Below are positions 44,178 to 55,218 of a stretch of DNA of 64,000 bases, piece after piece. Below the pieces are notes generated by a model, which saw nothing but the letters and a program-made list of their open reading frames with translations, did not search any database and had not been told where the DNA came from. The stretch comes from Clavaria fumosa (lineage: Eukaryota > Basidiomycota > Agaricomycetes > Agaricales > Clavariaceae), in assembly GCA_951802425.1 (NCBI GenBank), contig OX637800.1:1860001-1924000 (forward strand). Reading direction: 5' to 3'. The position numbers and the translations under genes are program-made. The number at the start of each line of letters is the position of its first letter. Positions within the stretch are counted from its first letter, which is position 1.

Positions 44178-47100
44178 GTGCACTTGGAGGCTCTCAGCAC
44201 TGGCAAGGGTACTATGATGAAGGCCCTTGTCGACTCAGGGTGCACCAACTGCTTCATGGATTTGGAGTGGGCGAAAGGAGTGGGACTGGAGCCATCTCTC
44301 CTGCTGAACCCAATCACCATGTATAATGTGGATGGGACACAGAACAAGAATGGAAAGGTCCGGTATAGGATAGAGGTGCTGGTGAGAGTTGGTGACCACC
44401 AGGAGCAGATCCACTTTCTGCTGGGAAAGACCCAGTCCCACAAGGTCATCCTTGGGCATGACTGGCTCAAGTGGCATAACCCAGATATCAACTGGCAGAA
44501 GGCAGAGCTGAGCCTTACCCGCTGCCCCCCACAGTGTTCCCCATCCCCTCGAGCCCCTGCACCCCGGAAAACGAGTACCCTCACATCCGCGAGTATTTCG
44601 GACACCCGTTTTCCCAACTCTGGCCCAGCCGCTACCCTTCAGTTTTCAGTGAAGCGAAGTGGGATGAACTTCCCTGCTCCCGACCGGACTTCGATATTAA
44701 GATCGAGTTCAAAAAGGACCCTGAGCACCTCTCCTCCAAGCTGTATTCTTTGACACAGCAGGAGATGGTGGAGATGAACCATTGGGTGGATGAGCAGCTT
44801 GCTTCAGGACGAATCCGGCCCTCAAAATCCCCATATGCCAGCCCCTTCTTCTTCAAACATGAGAAGGACAAGCTGCAGCCAATTATCAACTACTCGAGGC
44901 TGAATGCACACCTGGTCAAGGACAAGTACCCCCTTCCCCGCATCCGAGACACAGTGGATGTGCTTAAGGGAGCATTGATCTACTCTAAGATTGATGCAAA
45001 GGGAGGTTTCCCATCCATGCAGATATGGCCAGAGCACCAGCACTGCTGTGCCTTCTTGACACCTCGTGGACTCTTTGAACCAGCTGTCATGTGGTTCGGA
45101 CTGCAGAATGTGCCAGCCACCTTCCAACGCTTCATGAATCATGTGTTGAGGGAGGAGATTGCAGGAGGACATGTGAGGGCTTATGTGGATGATGTCATTG
45201 TGTTTGCAGAGGACTTGGCTACACACCAGTACTGGATGGATCGGGTCTTGAGGAAGTTTGGAGAGAATGGGTTGTGTCTCAAACTCCGTAAATGCAAGTT
45301 TGAGAAGAGTGAGATCATCTTCCTGGGGATGAAGATCTCTCACAACCGGTTAGAGCATGACCCAGCAAAGGGTGCAGCAGTCCGAGATTGGCCATGTCCT
45401 AGGAATGTGAAGGATGTCCAGAGGTTCAATGGGATGTTGAACTACCTCTGCCAGCACATCCCAAATCTTTCTGCCCAGGCAAAGCCACTCTTCTGGCTGA
45501 CTGGGAATGTTCCTTGGAAATGGGAGGAGGAGGAGGAGGCAGCCTTCTGAGATCACCGCCAGGCACTCGTATCGGCCCCAGTCTTGGCTCTGCCACAGGA
45601 TAAAGGGAGATGGAAGGTAGAGACAGATGCAAGTAACCTGGCAACTGGTGGAGTGCTCTCACAGCAGCAGACAGACAGAACCTGGAGAGTTGTGGACTAT
45701 ATCTCCAAGGCCCTCACTGCAGCTGAGAAGAACTATGATGTGTATGACAAGGAGTTCTTAGCTGTGATTCGGGCACTTCACGAGTGGCGGGCATACCTCA
45801 TTGGAGCAGAGGAGACAATCGAGATCTGGACAGACCATGCGAACCTCCAGTACTTCTGGAAGCCCCAGAAGTTGAAGCCGAGACAGGTCCGTTGGGTTGG
45901 GGAGCTCCAGTGTTTTGACTTTGAAATAAAGTATCGCACTGGCAAGTCAAACACAAAAGCAGATGCACTCTCCCAGAGACCGGGCTATGGAGAGATGGTG
46001 GAGGAGGATGCACTGGTGCAGGTTTTCCCGGAAACGGAAGTCCATGTGTCATTCACATTGGAAATGGAGATGCTACTCCAGAAAAATAGCACGGTACATG
46101 TACAGAAGCCGGAGGAGCTTGATGATGAGTGGACACGAGATCACGCTGGACTCTGGTGAAAGGGGATAGTCACTTGGGTCCCCCTAGGAGCTTGTGAGGC
46201 CATCCTCGAGTTTGAGCATGACCTCCCTGCTGCTGGACACCCTGGGCCCCGGAAGTTGAGAGCAGCACTAGTGAAGGGTTATTGGTGGCCAGACATGGTG
46301 AAAGATGCGGATCGGTATGCCCAGGGGTGTGAGACATGCCAGCGGACAAAGCCTGACCATACCAAGCGTGCTGCCCCACTGCACCCCCACCTGGTGCCTG
46401 ATGGTCCTTGGTCAGTGATCTCATGGGACATAGTTGGTCCCCTCCCCCTCTCCCGTGGACATAATGCCATCCTTGTCATTGTTGACAAGTTCACAAAACG
46501 GACACTGCTCGAAGCGATTGGGCTCGACCTCACAGGACTTGGAGTGGCGCGTCTCCTCCGAGATCGAGTGTTCCAGGACCATGGAGTCCCTCATAAGGTC
46601 ATGAGTGACCGAGGCTCCCAGTTTGTGTCTTGGTTCATGAAGGAGTTTTACTCCATGATCTGAGTAAAGGCAAACCCAAGTATGGCCTTCCACCCACAGA
46701 CTGATGGGCAGACGGAACGGGCGAATCAGGAGATGGAGATCTATCTCCGGGCATATGTGGACCACCTCCAGGACGATTGGGCTGAGTGGTTGTCAACAGC
46801 TGAGTTTGCTCTTAACAATCGGGAGCACTCTGCAACAGGACAGACACCTTTCTTCCTTGATTATGGCTGGCACCCATGGAATGGAGGACTCCACCCACCC
46901 TCAGAGGTGAACCCAGCAGCAGATGAGTGGATGGCCAAGCTCATGGAGTCCCGAAGAGCAGCCAAGGAAGCTATGGAGAAGGCAGTGGCAGCAATGAAGA
47001 AGAGTTATGATAAAGGGAAGTGTCCAAGGAGGCTATGGAGAAGGCAGTGGCAGCAATGAAGAAGAGTTATGATAAAGGGAAGCGTCCAAGTCGGGAGTAC

Positions 47101-47559
47101 TCTGAGGGAGATCTGGTCTGGCTGGACACTAGGAACCTAAAAATAGACCGGCCCTCAAAGAAGCTTGACCATAAACGAGCAGGGCCCTTTGCCATTGAGG
47201 AGAAGGTGGGGCCAGCAGGGTATCAGCTCAAGCTCCCTCGGGCCTGGTGCATCCATCGGGTCTTCAACGAGTTGCTGTTGACACCTTACCATCCCCCTTC
47301 CTTCCCTTCTCAGAACCTGCCTCCCCCTCCGCCCCCTACGATTGATGATGACCACCTGGAGTATGATGTGGAGACGATCCTTGATGTTAAGAAGGTGGGG
47401 CGTGAAGTGAGATACCTGGTGAAGTGGTTGGGATACCCTGTAGAGGAGAACACTTGGGAGCCACGACAGAACCTCACCAATGTGGCACTGCCTCTCCGGG
47501 ACTTCTTCCTTGCTCACCCCGACAAGGCCAAGCTAGCTGGTCAGGACGCCCAGCCTTAA
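44178..47559 (+). pseudogene. Pol of the chromovirus: protease, RT, RNase H, integrase, chromodomain
   Basis: Domains in order: protease (MKALVDSGCTNCFMD, about 44216), RT (LYSLTQQEMVEM, YSKIDAKGGF, RAYVDDVIVF at about 45175), RNase H (VETDASNLATGGVLS, YDVYDKEFLAVI), integrase with HHCC zinc site (HPGPRKLRAALVKGYWWPDM, CETCQ) and DDE core (SWDIVGPLP, VMSDRGSQF, HPQTDGQTERANQEME), and a C-terminal chromodomain (EYDVETILDVKKVG, YLVKWLGYPVEENTWEP, about 47356-47490). Breaks: a frameshift near 44534, TGA at 45548, 46157 and 46661, and a 62-bp tandem duplication at about 46970-47093 that shifts the frame before the chromodomain. Chromodomains direct integration to heterochromatin in this clade. 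The element should depend on other copies to move. Confidence 0.9.
46970..47093 (+). repeat. 62-bp tandem duplication in the integrase C-terminal region
   Basis: The run containing CTATGGAGAAGGCAGTGGCA occurs at 46971 and again at 47033, each followed by the same 40 nt. The unit length is 62 nt, not a multiple of three, so it causes the frame change between the integrase core and the chromodomain. Confidence 0.9.
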
Positions 47560-47570
47560 GAGGGGGGTGA

Positions 47571-47859
47571 TGTTAGGATCGCTTACATAAGCATCCAAAA
47601 AGAGCAGTTGTGGAGAAACTGGGGAGGGTTGTTAGAAGGTCACATGACCTGTGGCTGTGGTGAGATTACATAATCATAAGATCACATGACCTGGGCCTGG
47701 GCGTGTCACGTGATCCAAGGGTCCGAGCATGGGAAAGTCGGCAAGTGCCGGGGTTCCCACTATAAGTACTCGTCGTTTCTCTTTCTTGTACTCTTTTCCC
47801 CTTATCTTAGTATTGTCGTCATGACCTTACGCTTGAATCATGTGAGACCAAGTCTGATA
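47571..47859 (+). repeat. 3' LTR of the chromovirus
   Basis: 289 bp, same ends as the 5' LTR. Followed by TTATG and the resumed RT frame of element A (TATGAGACAATCCCAGAG). Confidence 0.9.
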
Positions 47860-47864
47860 TTATG

Positions 47865-49695
47865 AGACAATCCCAGAGAATCTGCAAATATGGCAGTTTG
47901 CTTGGGAGCATTTGAATAATGTCAACCAGGTGCTCCAACAAGTCAAGAAAGTCAGAGGAACCTTTAATGGCAAGAAAACGACAATCTGCACCCCCGAAAC
48001 AATCATTACCAAACACATGTGCACATATGAAGGGCGAGTTCCAGACACTTCCAATGTTCAATGCATCCGAGACTGGCCTCTGTGTGAAACACTCACAGAT
48101 GTCAGATCATTTTTAGGCATTTGCGGACTGCTCCAGATATTCATTAAAAACTATGTGGTACTTGCCCGACCACTCGTCAATCTGACTTGCAAGGACATTC
48201 CATTCGGGTTCGAAGAAGAAGAGCAAAATTTGATGGACTGACTCAAAGACACAATAATCAACTCATCCGCCGTTCGACCAATCAATTACCGCTCTGGACA
48301 GCCCGTGATTATGGCCATTGATTCTTCCAACATCACTGTCGGCTTTGCGCTACTTCAAATCAGAGAAGATGGAATCCAGTACCCATCTAGGTCCAGTTCG
48401 GTAACCTGGAGCGAACACGAGGCCCAATACTCTCAAGCAAAAATCGAGTCATACGGACTGTTTCGCGCCCTTCGGTCGTACCGGATTTACCTTGTTGGCC
48501 TTCCAAAATTCACTGTCAAAATGGATGCCAAATTTATTAAGGGTATGCTAAACAATCCGGACATTCAACCAAATGCTGCCATGAATCGATGGATTGCCAG
48601 TATACTACTTTTCGATTTCGACCTTGTTCATGTCCCCGCAGATAAAGATACCAGAGTGACGGATTATCACGCCGATGTGCCGCAGATGGTGAGGAAGACA
48701 CCGAGTCCAAAGATCATGAAGAGTGGATCGATCGGAGCTACATGTTCGTCATGGAACACATGAATCAAGCACCGGAATCTTACTACCCATCTGAGGCATG
48801 CCCCCCTGGTATCGCTCATACTGGCTTCCAACTTCACACAGGATCAATGCTACTCAATTCGACAGTACCATCCGATGATTCACCAGCCCCCAATAAATCT
48901 TCCACCATCTTTATACCCTGTTCAGATGCAGCAAAAGAAAAGAGAAGAACAGATCTGCAAAATTGAATCTTTCCTTCGAAACCCAATCCGTCCATCCGGC
49001 ATTGACACAAACCAGTTCCAACGATTAGTCTGCTCCACATCCCAGTTCTTCATCCTTGATGACAAGCTATGGCATTGCCGACCTAATGGATGCCACCAGG
49101 TAGTACCTCCAGACCACAAGTGGCTTGCAATTATTACAGAGGCACACAATTCACTTGGCCACAAAGGCATTTACATTATCCAGACACATATTTTAAATCA
49201 GTTCTGGTGGCCAGTGTTGGATCATGACATAAAGTGGTTTGTCCGAACTTGTCACCAGTGTCAGACCCAACAAATCTGGAAGATCTTTATTCCCCCGATG
49301 GTTGCCACACCAGCCAGTCTTTTCCGTCGAGCGCACATAGATACCATGTTCCTACCCAGAGCTCACAGTTTCCAACTTCTTGTCCATGCCCGATGTTCAT
49401 TATCCGCGTATCCGGAAGCGAGACCACTACGAAACGAGACCGCCTGACTTCTCGGAACCTTCATATTTGAAGATATACTGTGCCGATGGGGAGCAGTAGA
49501 AGAGATCATTACTGATAACGGTACCCCATTTATCAAGGCCCTTGATTTCCTCAAGAAACGGTACGGAATCTGTCACATCTGTATCTCCGGATATAATTCC
49601 CACGCTAATGGCATCATTGAACATGCCCACCGGTTGGTCCGTGAGTTGTTAATCAAAGCAGCAGACAGAGATGAATCAAAATGGCCGGAGATTTT
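47865..49695 (+). pseudogene. RT end, RNase H and integrase of element A
   Basis: The frame interrupted at 42236 resumes: ETIPENLQIWQFAWEHLNNV, RT thumb (LTDVRSFLGICGLLQIFIKN), RNase H (VIMAIDSSNITVGFALLQI, YSQAKIESYGLFRALRSYRI), then the integrase zinc site (HNSLGHKGIYIIQTHIL, CHQCQ) and DDE core (ITDNGTPFIKALDFL, GYNSHANGIIEHAHRL). TGA codons at 48239 and 49444 interrupt it. It is cut at 49695 after WPEIF by the start of a type C LTR (TGTCAGGA). Confidence 0.85.
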
Positions 49696-51182
49696 TGTCA
49701 GGATCCATTCATTTTTCCTTGCCCAAGCCGACTCCACCAACATCCACAAGCTTCCCGACGACCCTCTACAACCTCGCGAGTCCCTCTACACACTTCCGGG
49801 ACCCGCTGTCTCCTTCCGGAAGCCTCTCCAACCTCCCCTGTGCTCACACGACACTCGCGACCACCATGCTGTACTTGTGACGCTTCCTACTACTTCACCC
49901 TATGCGCATACTTCGCCTGGACCCACCAATCCTACGCATGACACACTGATACGCGTCTACTTCCACCAGCACATGACTTGCCGCATGGCACCCCAGTGCT
50001 ACCGCTACCAGCATTACGGCCGTTACCCACGTTATTAGTGTTACCCACATGACTTCCTGCTCAAGGTCACCTGCATCGCGAGCATCACCCACATGACCAT
50101 TCCTATGACCTCGTGACCTTAACGCTCAAATGCACCACCAACGGTCAGATGCGTATACCTTTCAAATTATATTCCCTTTCTTCTTCTCAGTTGACTATAA
50201 CTACGTAGTTCATGATCTGAGGATCCCCCCATAGTTATAGTTATGTATATACTTATTTAACTAGGTTGTGACTTGTGACAGGTCATCTTCACAACCTTAC
50301 CTATGCTTTCCCTACCCCTTGCGACCTTAATAGAGCATGCGCACAGTCACTCCATGACTAGTTATACCCCATACTACTATAGTCTCATCACCTGGCGACC
50401 TCTGTACTTCCCCTTTTTTGTTATACTCTCTATATGCATGTATATAAGTCTTGCATGTACTTCTCATACTGTAGACTTGATATTGACGCACTTTTGGTTT
50501 AAGCTTGAGGCCACGACACCCTTTGAGCTTGGAACCATCATGATTGATAGGTCTTGTCTCACTTGGTGACCTCAAGATTGCCAAGACACTCCTGCTTCAC
50601 TCTGACTCATTCTCTGCGCTTGTATAAACTCACATGCCTAAGTATTCTCTTCATTTTGTCTTGGTACTGATCTTCGAACCATACAGGTTCTCCTGTTGGT
50701 TGGCAAAGTCATCGCCTTCACCGACACACTTCCTAAACCCGTTGCAACTACCCGCAACCCTCCCAACATCATCTTTTTTTCTCCACCTCATCTTTTCCTT
50801 TCTTACACTTCGTCGGTCGACCTTGTGACCTTCTCAGCATCATCTATTTCTCCCACCTTGTCTATTTCTGTCTTTATGCTTTGTCGGTCAACCTCATGAC
50901 CTTCTCAGCATTATCTGTTTCTCCCACTTCGTCTTTTTCCCTCTTACACTTCATCGGTTAGCTTCGCGACCTTCTCAGTGTTACCTATCTTCCCCTCCTT
51001 GTCAATTTTCTTCTTTATGCTTCATCTACCAACTCCATGACTTTCCTAACATCTTTGCGACCTTCCAGGACCAAGCATTCTCAACTGTGCTCAACAGTTG
51101 ATTGGTCTTAGCGAGTTTCCAGGATTGGTCACCAACAAGTCAATCTCTGGCATTATTATTGAGAAGGGACAGGCCCTAACAT
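49696..51182 (+). repeat. 5' LTR of gypsy element C (about 1.49 kb)
   Basis: Begins TGTCAGGATCC inside the integrase of element A and ends GGCCCTAACA, i.e. TG...CA. A TATA box (TGTATATAAGTC, about 50449-50460) marks the promoter. Between about 50813 and 51060 four imperfect repeats of about 68 bp occur, each with a GACCTTCTCAGC-like core and TTTCTCCCAC. A second copy starts at 62861 and a decayed inverted piece lies at 36.4-37.0 kb. Confidence 0.8.
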
Positions 51183-51239
51183 AATATCAAGTCTCCCCCT
51201 CGCCTCACCACTCAACACCTGGACAACATCCTATTATGT

Positions 51240-52885
51240 CTTCCAGTCACACTCCTCCCCAACCAACCACTCACCACTTCCAGACATGCACAGGTAGCCG
51301 CGCGATCACTCCAATGGTTTTGGAGACTTCTCGTGAGCCGCCCACCACTGTTCAAGAGTGACCTGCATCCGTTGTTCAATCACAGCCCGAAGAACCCGCC
51401 CAAATCGCACCTAGTCATGCCTTGTCCCCGCACAAAGAAGCCGAGACCCTTGTGGAGCAGCTCGGCTACCCATGCTTCAACCGCCCTCACCACCACACCT
51501 ACCAAATCCTTAACAATACAGTGTATCTCATTGAGATGACGAATCTCTATGAAGCATTGGTACGATTGACAGATGGATTCCGAGCTAACCTGCAGAACCG
51601 ACTCTACGAGAGTCAACGCCAGTATCCAGGCACTACCGACCAAGGAGCCCTGTCTCCCCCCAACCTGGATACTCCCTTGCGACCTCTGAGAGTCGCCCAG
51701 CCCACAAGAGGACCCCGAGACATGGCCCCACTTTTCCAAGTTGCGGCACAATCCCTGCTGCACCTGACGAGCGACCTGCCATTGTCTCCAGGATCCCTAG
51801 GTACACCGCCCCTCACAGCAGTTGGCCTACGTGGACGCAGCCAGCCACTACTCCGAGCAGGGCGCTCCCTCGCAACCCTATAGGGACCGAAGCAACGCTT
51901 CAACCTGCCCTCCGCCTTGAGATTCCGGTCAAGCCCTTCCGCATCCCACAACTGGAAGCATGACCAGTACCTCCGATGGAGACACGACCAGTATCTCACC
52001 CCCCATCTCAGGCTGAAGCCCCGCAAGTCCCTCCGGTCCCCCCTATGCCTCTGCATGTCACCGCTGCACTTCGAGACGAAGCCCCTGGTACCCACCATCA
52101 CCACTACTATTACCAGGCCCCTCCCTCCGAAGGACCATCGAACCGAGATGCCTTTGCTTGATACCAGGCGCCCCGAGCCATTCAATGGTTGTGATCGACG
52201 CAAGTGGAAGGCTTTCGTCATGGAATGCTTGATGATGTTTTTTGTGAAGCCTGTAACCTTCCAGGGCGACCATGAGAAGGTTACTTTCGCAGCCTCTTAC
52301 CTTACAGACACTGCGCAGAGCCACTACACCTCACTCCTCCAGTTCAATCCTGACCATCCGGCCCTACACTCCTGGGAAGGGTTCATTCGCGAGTTTGGAG
52401 GAATGTTTGGAGTAGTGAACACGCAAATTGAAGTGGACCAGAACCTTCACATGTTGCAGATGGGCGAAAACGAACAATTCTCCAACCACATCATCTGTTT
52501 TGAATCCTTTGCCTTTGAATCCAACTGGAACTCGGCCACCCTACAATCCGAACTCTACCGCTCGATGTCCACACACATTAAAGAGGCCATGAAAGTCATT
52601 CCACGACCTACGACATATCAGGAACTTCACGATTTGGCGATGCAGATTGACCAGAGGCACTGGGAGTATGAGAGTGAGACCCGCCGACGTTGCGACCTTA
52701 TCCCGCCACTGGCAATAATCCTATGACACCCTGACCAGCTGCAGGGAATCCTGCGACTTCACCACGACCCGCCAATCCGCCTCGCCAGCTGAATCTGAAT
52801 CCGAATCCGCCCTACGTCCCCCTTAGCAATGAGGAACGAGAACGTCGTCATCAGGGAAACCTCTGTATGAGATGTGTCAAACCAG
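51240..52885 (+). pseudogene. Gag of gypsy element C, truncated
   Basis: Starts 58 bp after the LTR. The N-terminal part runs PPQPTTHHFQTC to a TGA at 51360 and continues SPHKEAETLVEQLGYP. The retrotransposon gag core lies at about 52150-52700: RPEPFNGCDRRKWKAFVMEC, LTDTAQSHYTSLLQF, WEGFIREFGGMFG, IPRPTTYQELHDLAMQID. The start of the zinc-knuckle region (RRHQGNLCMRCVKP, about 52840-52882) is the last recognisable part. There the sequence changes to the minisatellite, so protease and pol of this element are missing. Confidence 0.8.
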
Positions 52886-55110
52886 ATGCAGCTACTCCTG
52901 CATAGGTCAACCATGCTGCAGCAATTGCTAGCAGGGGTGAGTTACCCACATCACAGCTACTCTTGGTAGTGGATAAACCCTTGTACAGCTTAGCCTAGTA
53001 GTGGATCAACCATTTTGCAGCAATTGCTAGCAGGGATGAATTAACCCCTGACACAGCTAGTCCTGGAAGTGGATGAACCTAGTTGCAGCTAATTCAAGTA
53101 ATGGCAGCTATTCTTGTCAGTGGATAAGCCAGTTGCAGCTGCCCCCGGTAATGGGTTAACTCAGCTGGAGCTCCTCCTAGTAATGGATTAACCTGATTGC
53201 AGCTACTCCTATGAGTAGGTCAACCATGCTGCAGCAATTGTTGGCAGGGGTGAGTTTACCCCATGGCAGCTATTCATGGCAGTGGATCAACCATGCTTCA
53301 GAGAGAGAATCCAGATGCAGTGAATCCTCAACTACATTACAACTCCACCTGGTAATGGATCAACCATGCTGCAGCCATTCCCAATAGTGGGTCAATCATG
53401 ATGCACCTATTTCTCAGAGGGATGAGTTTACCCAGTTGTAGCTATTCCTAGTAGTGTATCGCCCTTGATGCTATTGCTGGTGGGGATGAGTTAACCCTAT
53501 TGCAGCTGGTCAACCATGATGCAGCTATTGTTAGAAGGATGAGTTAACCCTTTTGCAACTACTGCTAGCACTGGATCAACCCAGATGCAGCTACTCCCAG
53601 CAGTAGATCAACCCAGATGTAGCTATTCTCAGTATGCAGTAATTTCTGGTTGTGGTTGGTTGCTACTGCTAGCAGGGAGGGGTTAACCCAGATGCAGCTA
53701 CTTCTAGCAATGGATCAAGTTGCAGCTCCTCCTAGTGGTGAGTCAACCATCCCATAGCTATTGCTTGTCAAGCAGACCAGAGTAGACAAGAGGACAGGGC
53801 TCCTAGAGCCTTACTGGAAGACTAGAGTCCTAGAGTCCTAGAGTCCAGTACAAGTCACTAGATTAGCAGAAGTAAAGAGATAAGAAGTACATGAGGGGAT
53901 ACTCACCTAGAGTCCAGTACAAGTCACTGAGGGACTGAAACTGGACTCTGAGGCGAAGTATCCATGCTTACATAAGCAACAATGGTTACATAATACCTCA
54001 GGATGAAAGGAAAGAGTCCTGGGCAACAACTACACAACTTATGAAGATATAACTTTGAAGGAAGGATGGGCTATCACATTCAACAGATCCATTACTAGGA
54101 GTAGCTGCATCTGGGTTGATCCATTACCACGAGTAGCTGCAGCTGGGTTGATCCATTACTAGGATTAGCTGCAACTAGGTTAATCCACTTTGAGGATTAG
54201 CTGCAACTGGGTTAACCCAACCCTGCCAGCTGCAACCAGGTTGATCCACTTCCAGGACTAGCTGCCACTGGGTTAACCCACCCCTGACAGCAATTGCTGC
54301 AGCATGGTTGATCCATTACTAGGCATAGCTGCAACTGGGTTGATCCACTTCTGCCACTGGGTTAACCCACCCCTGCCAGCAATTGCTGTAGCATGGTTGA
54401 TCCTTGACTAGGAGTAGCTGCATCTGGGTTGATCCATTGACATGAGTAGCTGCAGCTGGGTTGATCCATTACTAGGATTAGCTGCAACTAGGTTAATCCA
54501 CTTTGAGGAGTAGCTGCCACTGGGTTAACCCACCCCTGACAGCAATTGCTGCAGCATGGTTGATCCATTACTAGGAGTAGCTGCCACTGGGTTGATCTAC
54601 TTCCAGGACTAGCTGCCACTGGGTTAACCACCCCTGCCAGCAATTGCTGTATCATGGTTGATCCATTACTAGCAGTAGCTGCATCTAGGTTGATCCATTA
54701 CTATGAGTAGATGCAGCTGGGTTGATCCATTACTAGGATTAGCTGCAACTGGGTTAATCCATTACTAGGATTAGCTGCAACTAGGTTAATCCACTTTGAG
54801 GACTAGCTGCCACTGGGTTAACCCAACTCTGCCAGCAATTGCTGCAGCATGGCTGATCCATTACCAGGAGTCACTGCAACCAGGTTGATCCACTTCCAGG
54901 ACTAGCTGCCACTGGGTTAACCCACCCCTGCCAGCAATTGTTGTAGCATGGTTGATCCATTTCCAGGAGTAGCTGCTACTAGGTTGATCCACTTCCAGGA
55001 GTAGCTGCTACTTGCTTGACCCACCCATGCTCACAATTGCTGCAGCATGGTTGATCCACTGGGCCAGCACTACCTGGCCTGGATTGATCACAGCTATTGC
55101 TGTCAAAAAT
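52886..55110. repeat. Orientation-switching minisatellite array, about 2.2 kb
   Basis: From 52890 to 53770 imperfect units of about 35-50 bp contain GGATCAACC and TGCAGC (as in GTGGATCAACCATGCTGCAG). From about 54080 to 55070 the same units run inverted (GCTGCAGCATGGTTGATCCA). About 20 units occur on the right side and somewhat fewer on the left. The central 300 bp (53770-54070) are different, with short repeats of CTAGAGTC and AGTCCAGTACAAGTCACT. CpG is almost absent. The whole could be a non-autonomous DNA element made of subterminal repeats; clear ends and target duplication were not found. Confidence 0.75.
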
Positions 55111-55218
55111 ACATCTATCAAATGTACCTATTCCTGCAGATTGGATTAACCAAAATGACTACCACTACTGCTGCATTCTGGACCTCCTGGAGAAGTAATT
55201 GAAACTTCCTGTACTTTT

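Larger units (their letters stand above)
42237..47859 (+). mobile_element. Complete chromodomain Ty3/gypsy element (chromovirus), nested in element A
   Basis: Two 289-bp LTRs (42237-42525 and 47571-47859) start with TGTTAGGATCGC and end with AAGTCTGATA. They differ at about 11 positions by hand alignment, mostly transitions. The 5-bp target duplication TTATG (42232-42236, 47860-47864) matches the uninterrupted site in element B. A polypurine tract (AAGAGGGGGGTGA) precedes the 3' LTR. The coding order is gag, protease, RT, RNase H, integrase, chromodomain. Confidence 0.93.
38170..49695 (+). mobile_element. Ty3/gypsy retrotransposon A, broken by two nested insertions and truncated by a third
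   Basis: Gag, protease, RT, RNase H and integrase pieces occur in the usual gypsy order but are separated by a hAT MITE (39085-39706) and a complete chromodomain element (42237-47859). The 3' end is cut at 49696, where a type C LTR begins inside the integrase. A second copy, element B, lies at 56.9-62.9 kb and allows each junction to be checked. Confidence 0.88.

Noticed and set aside
43551..44617. Long minus-strand frames over the chromovirus gag (200 and 310 codons)
   Set aside because: They are shadows opposite the gag/protease frames and contain no recognisable motif.
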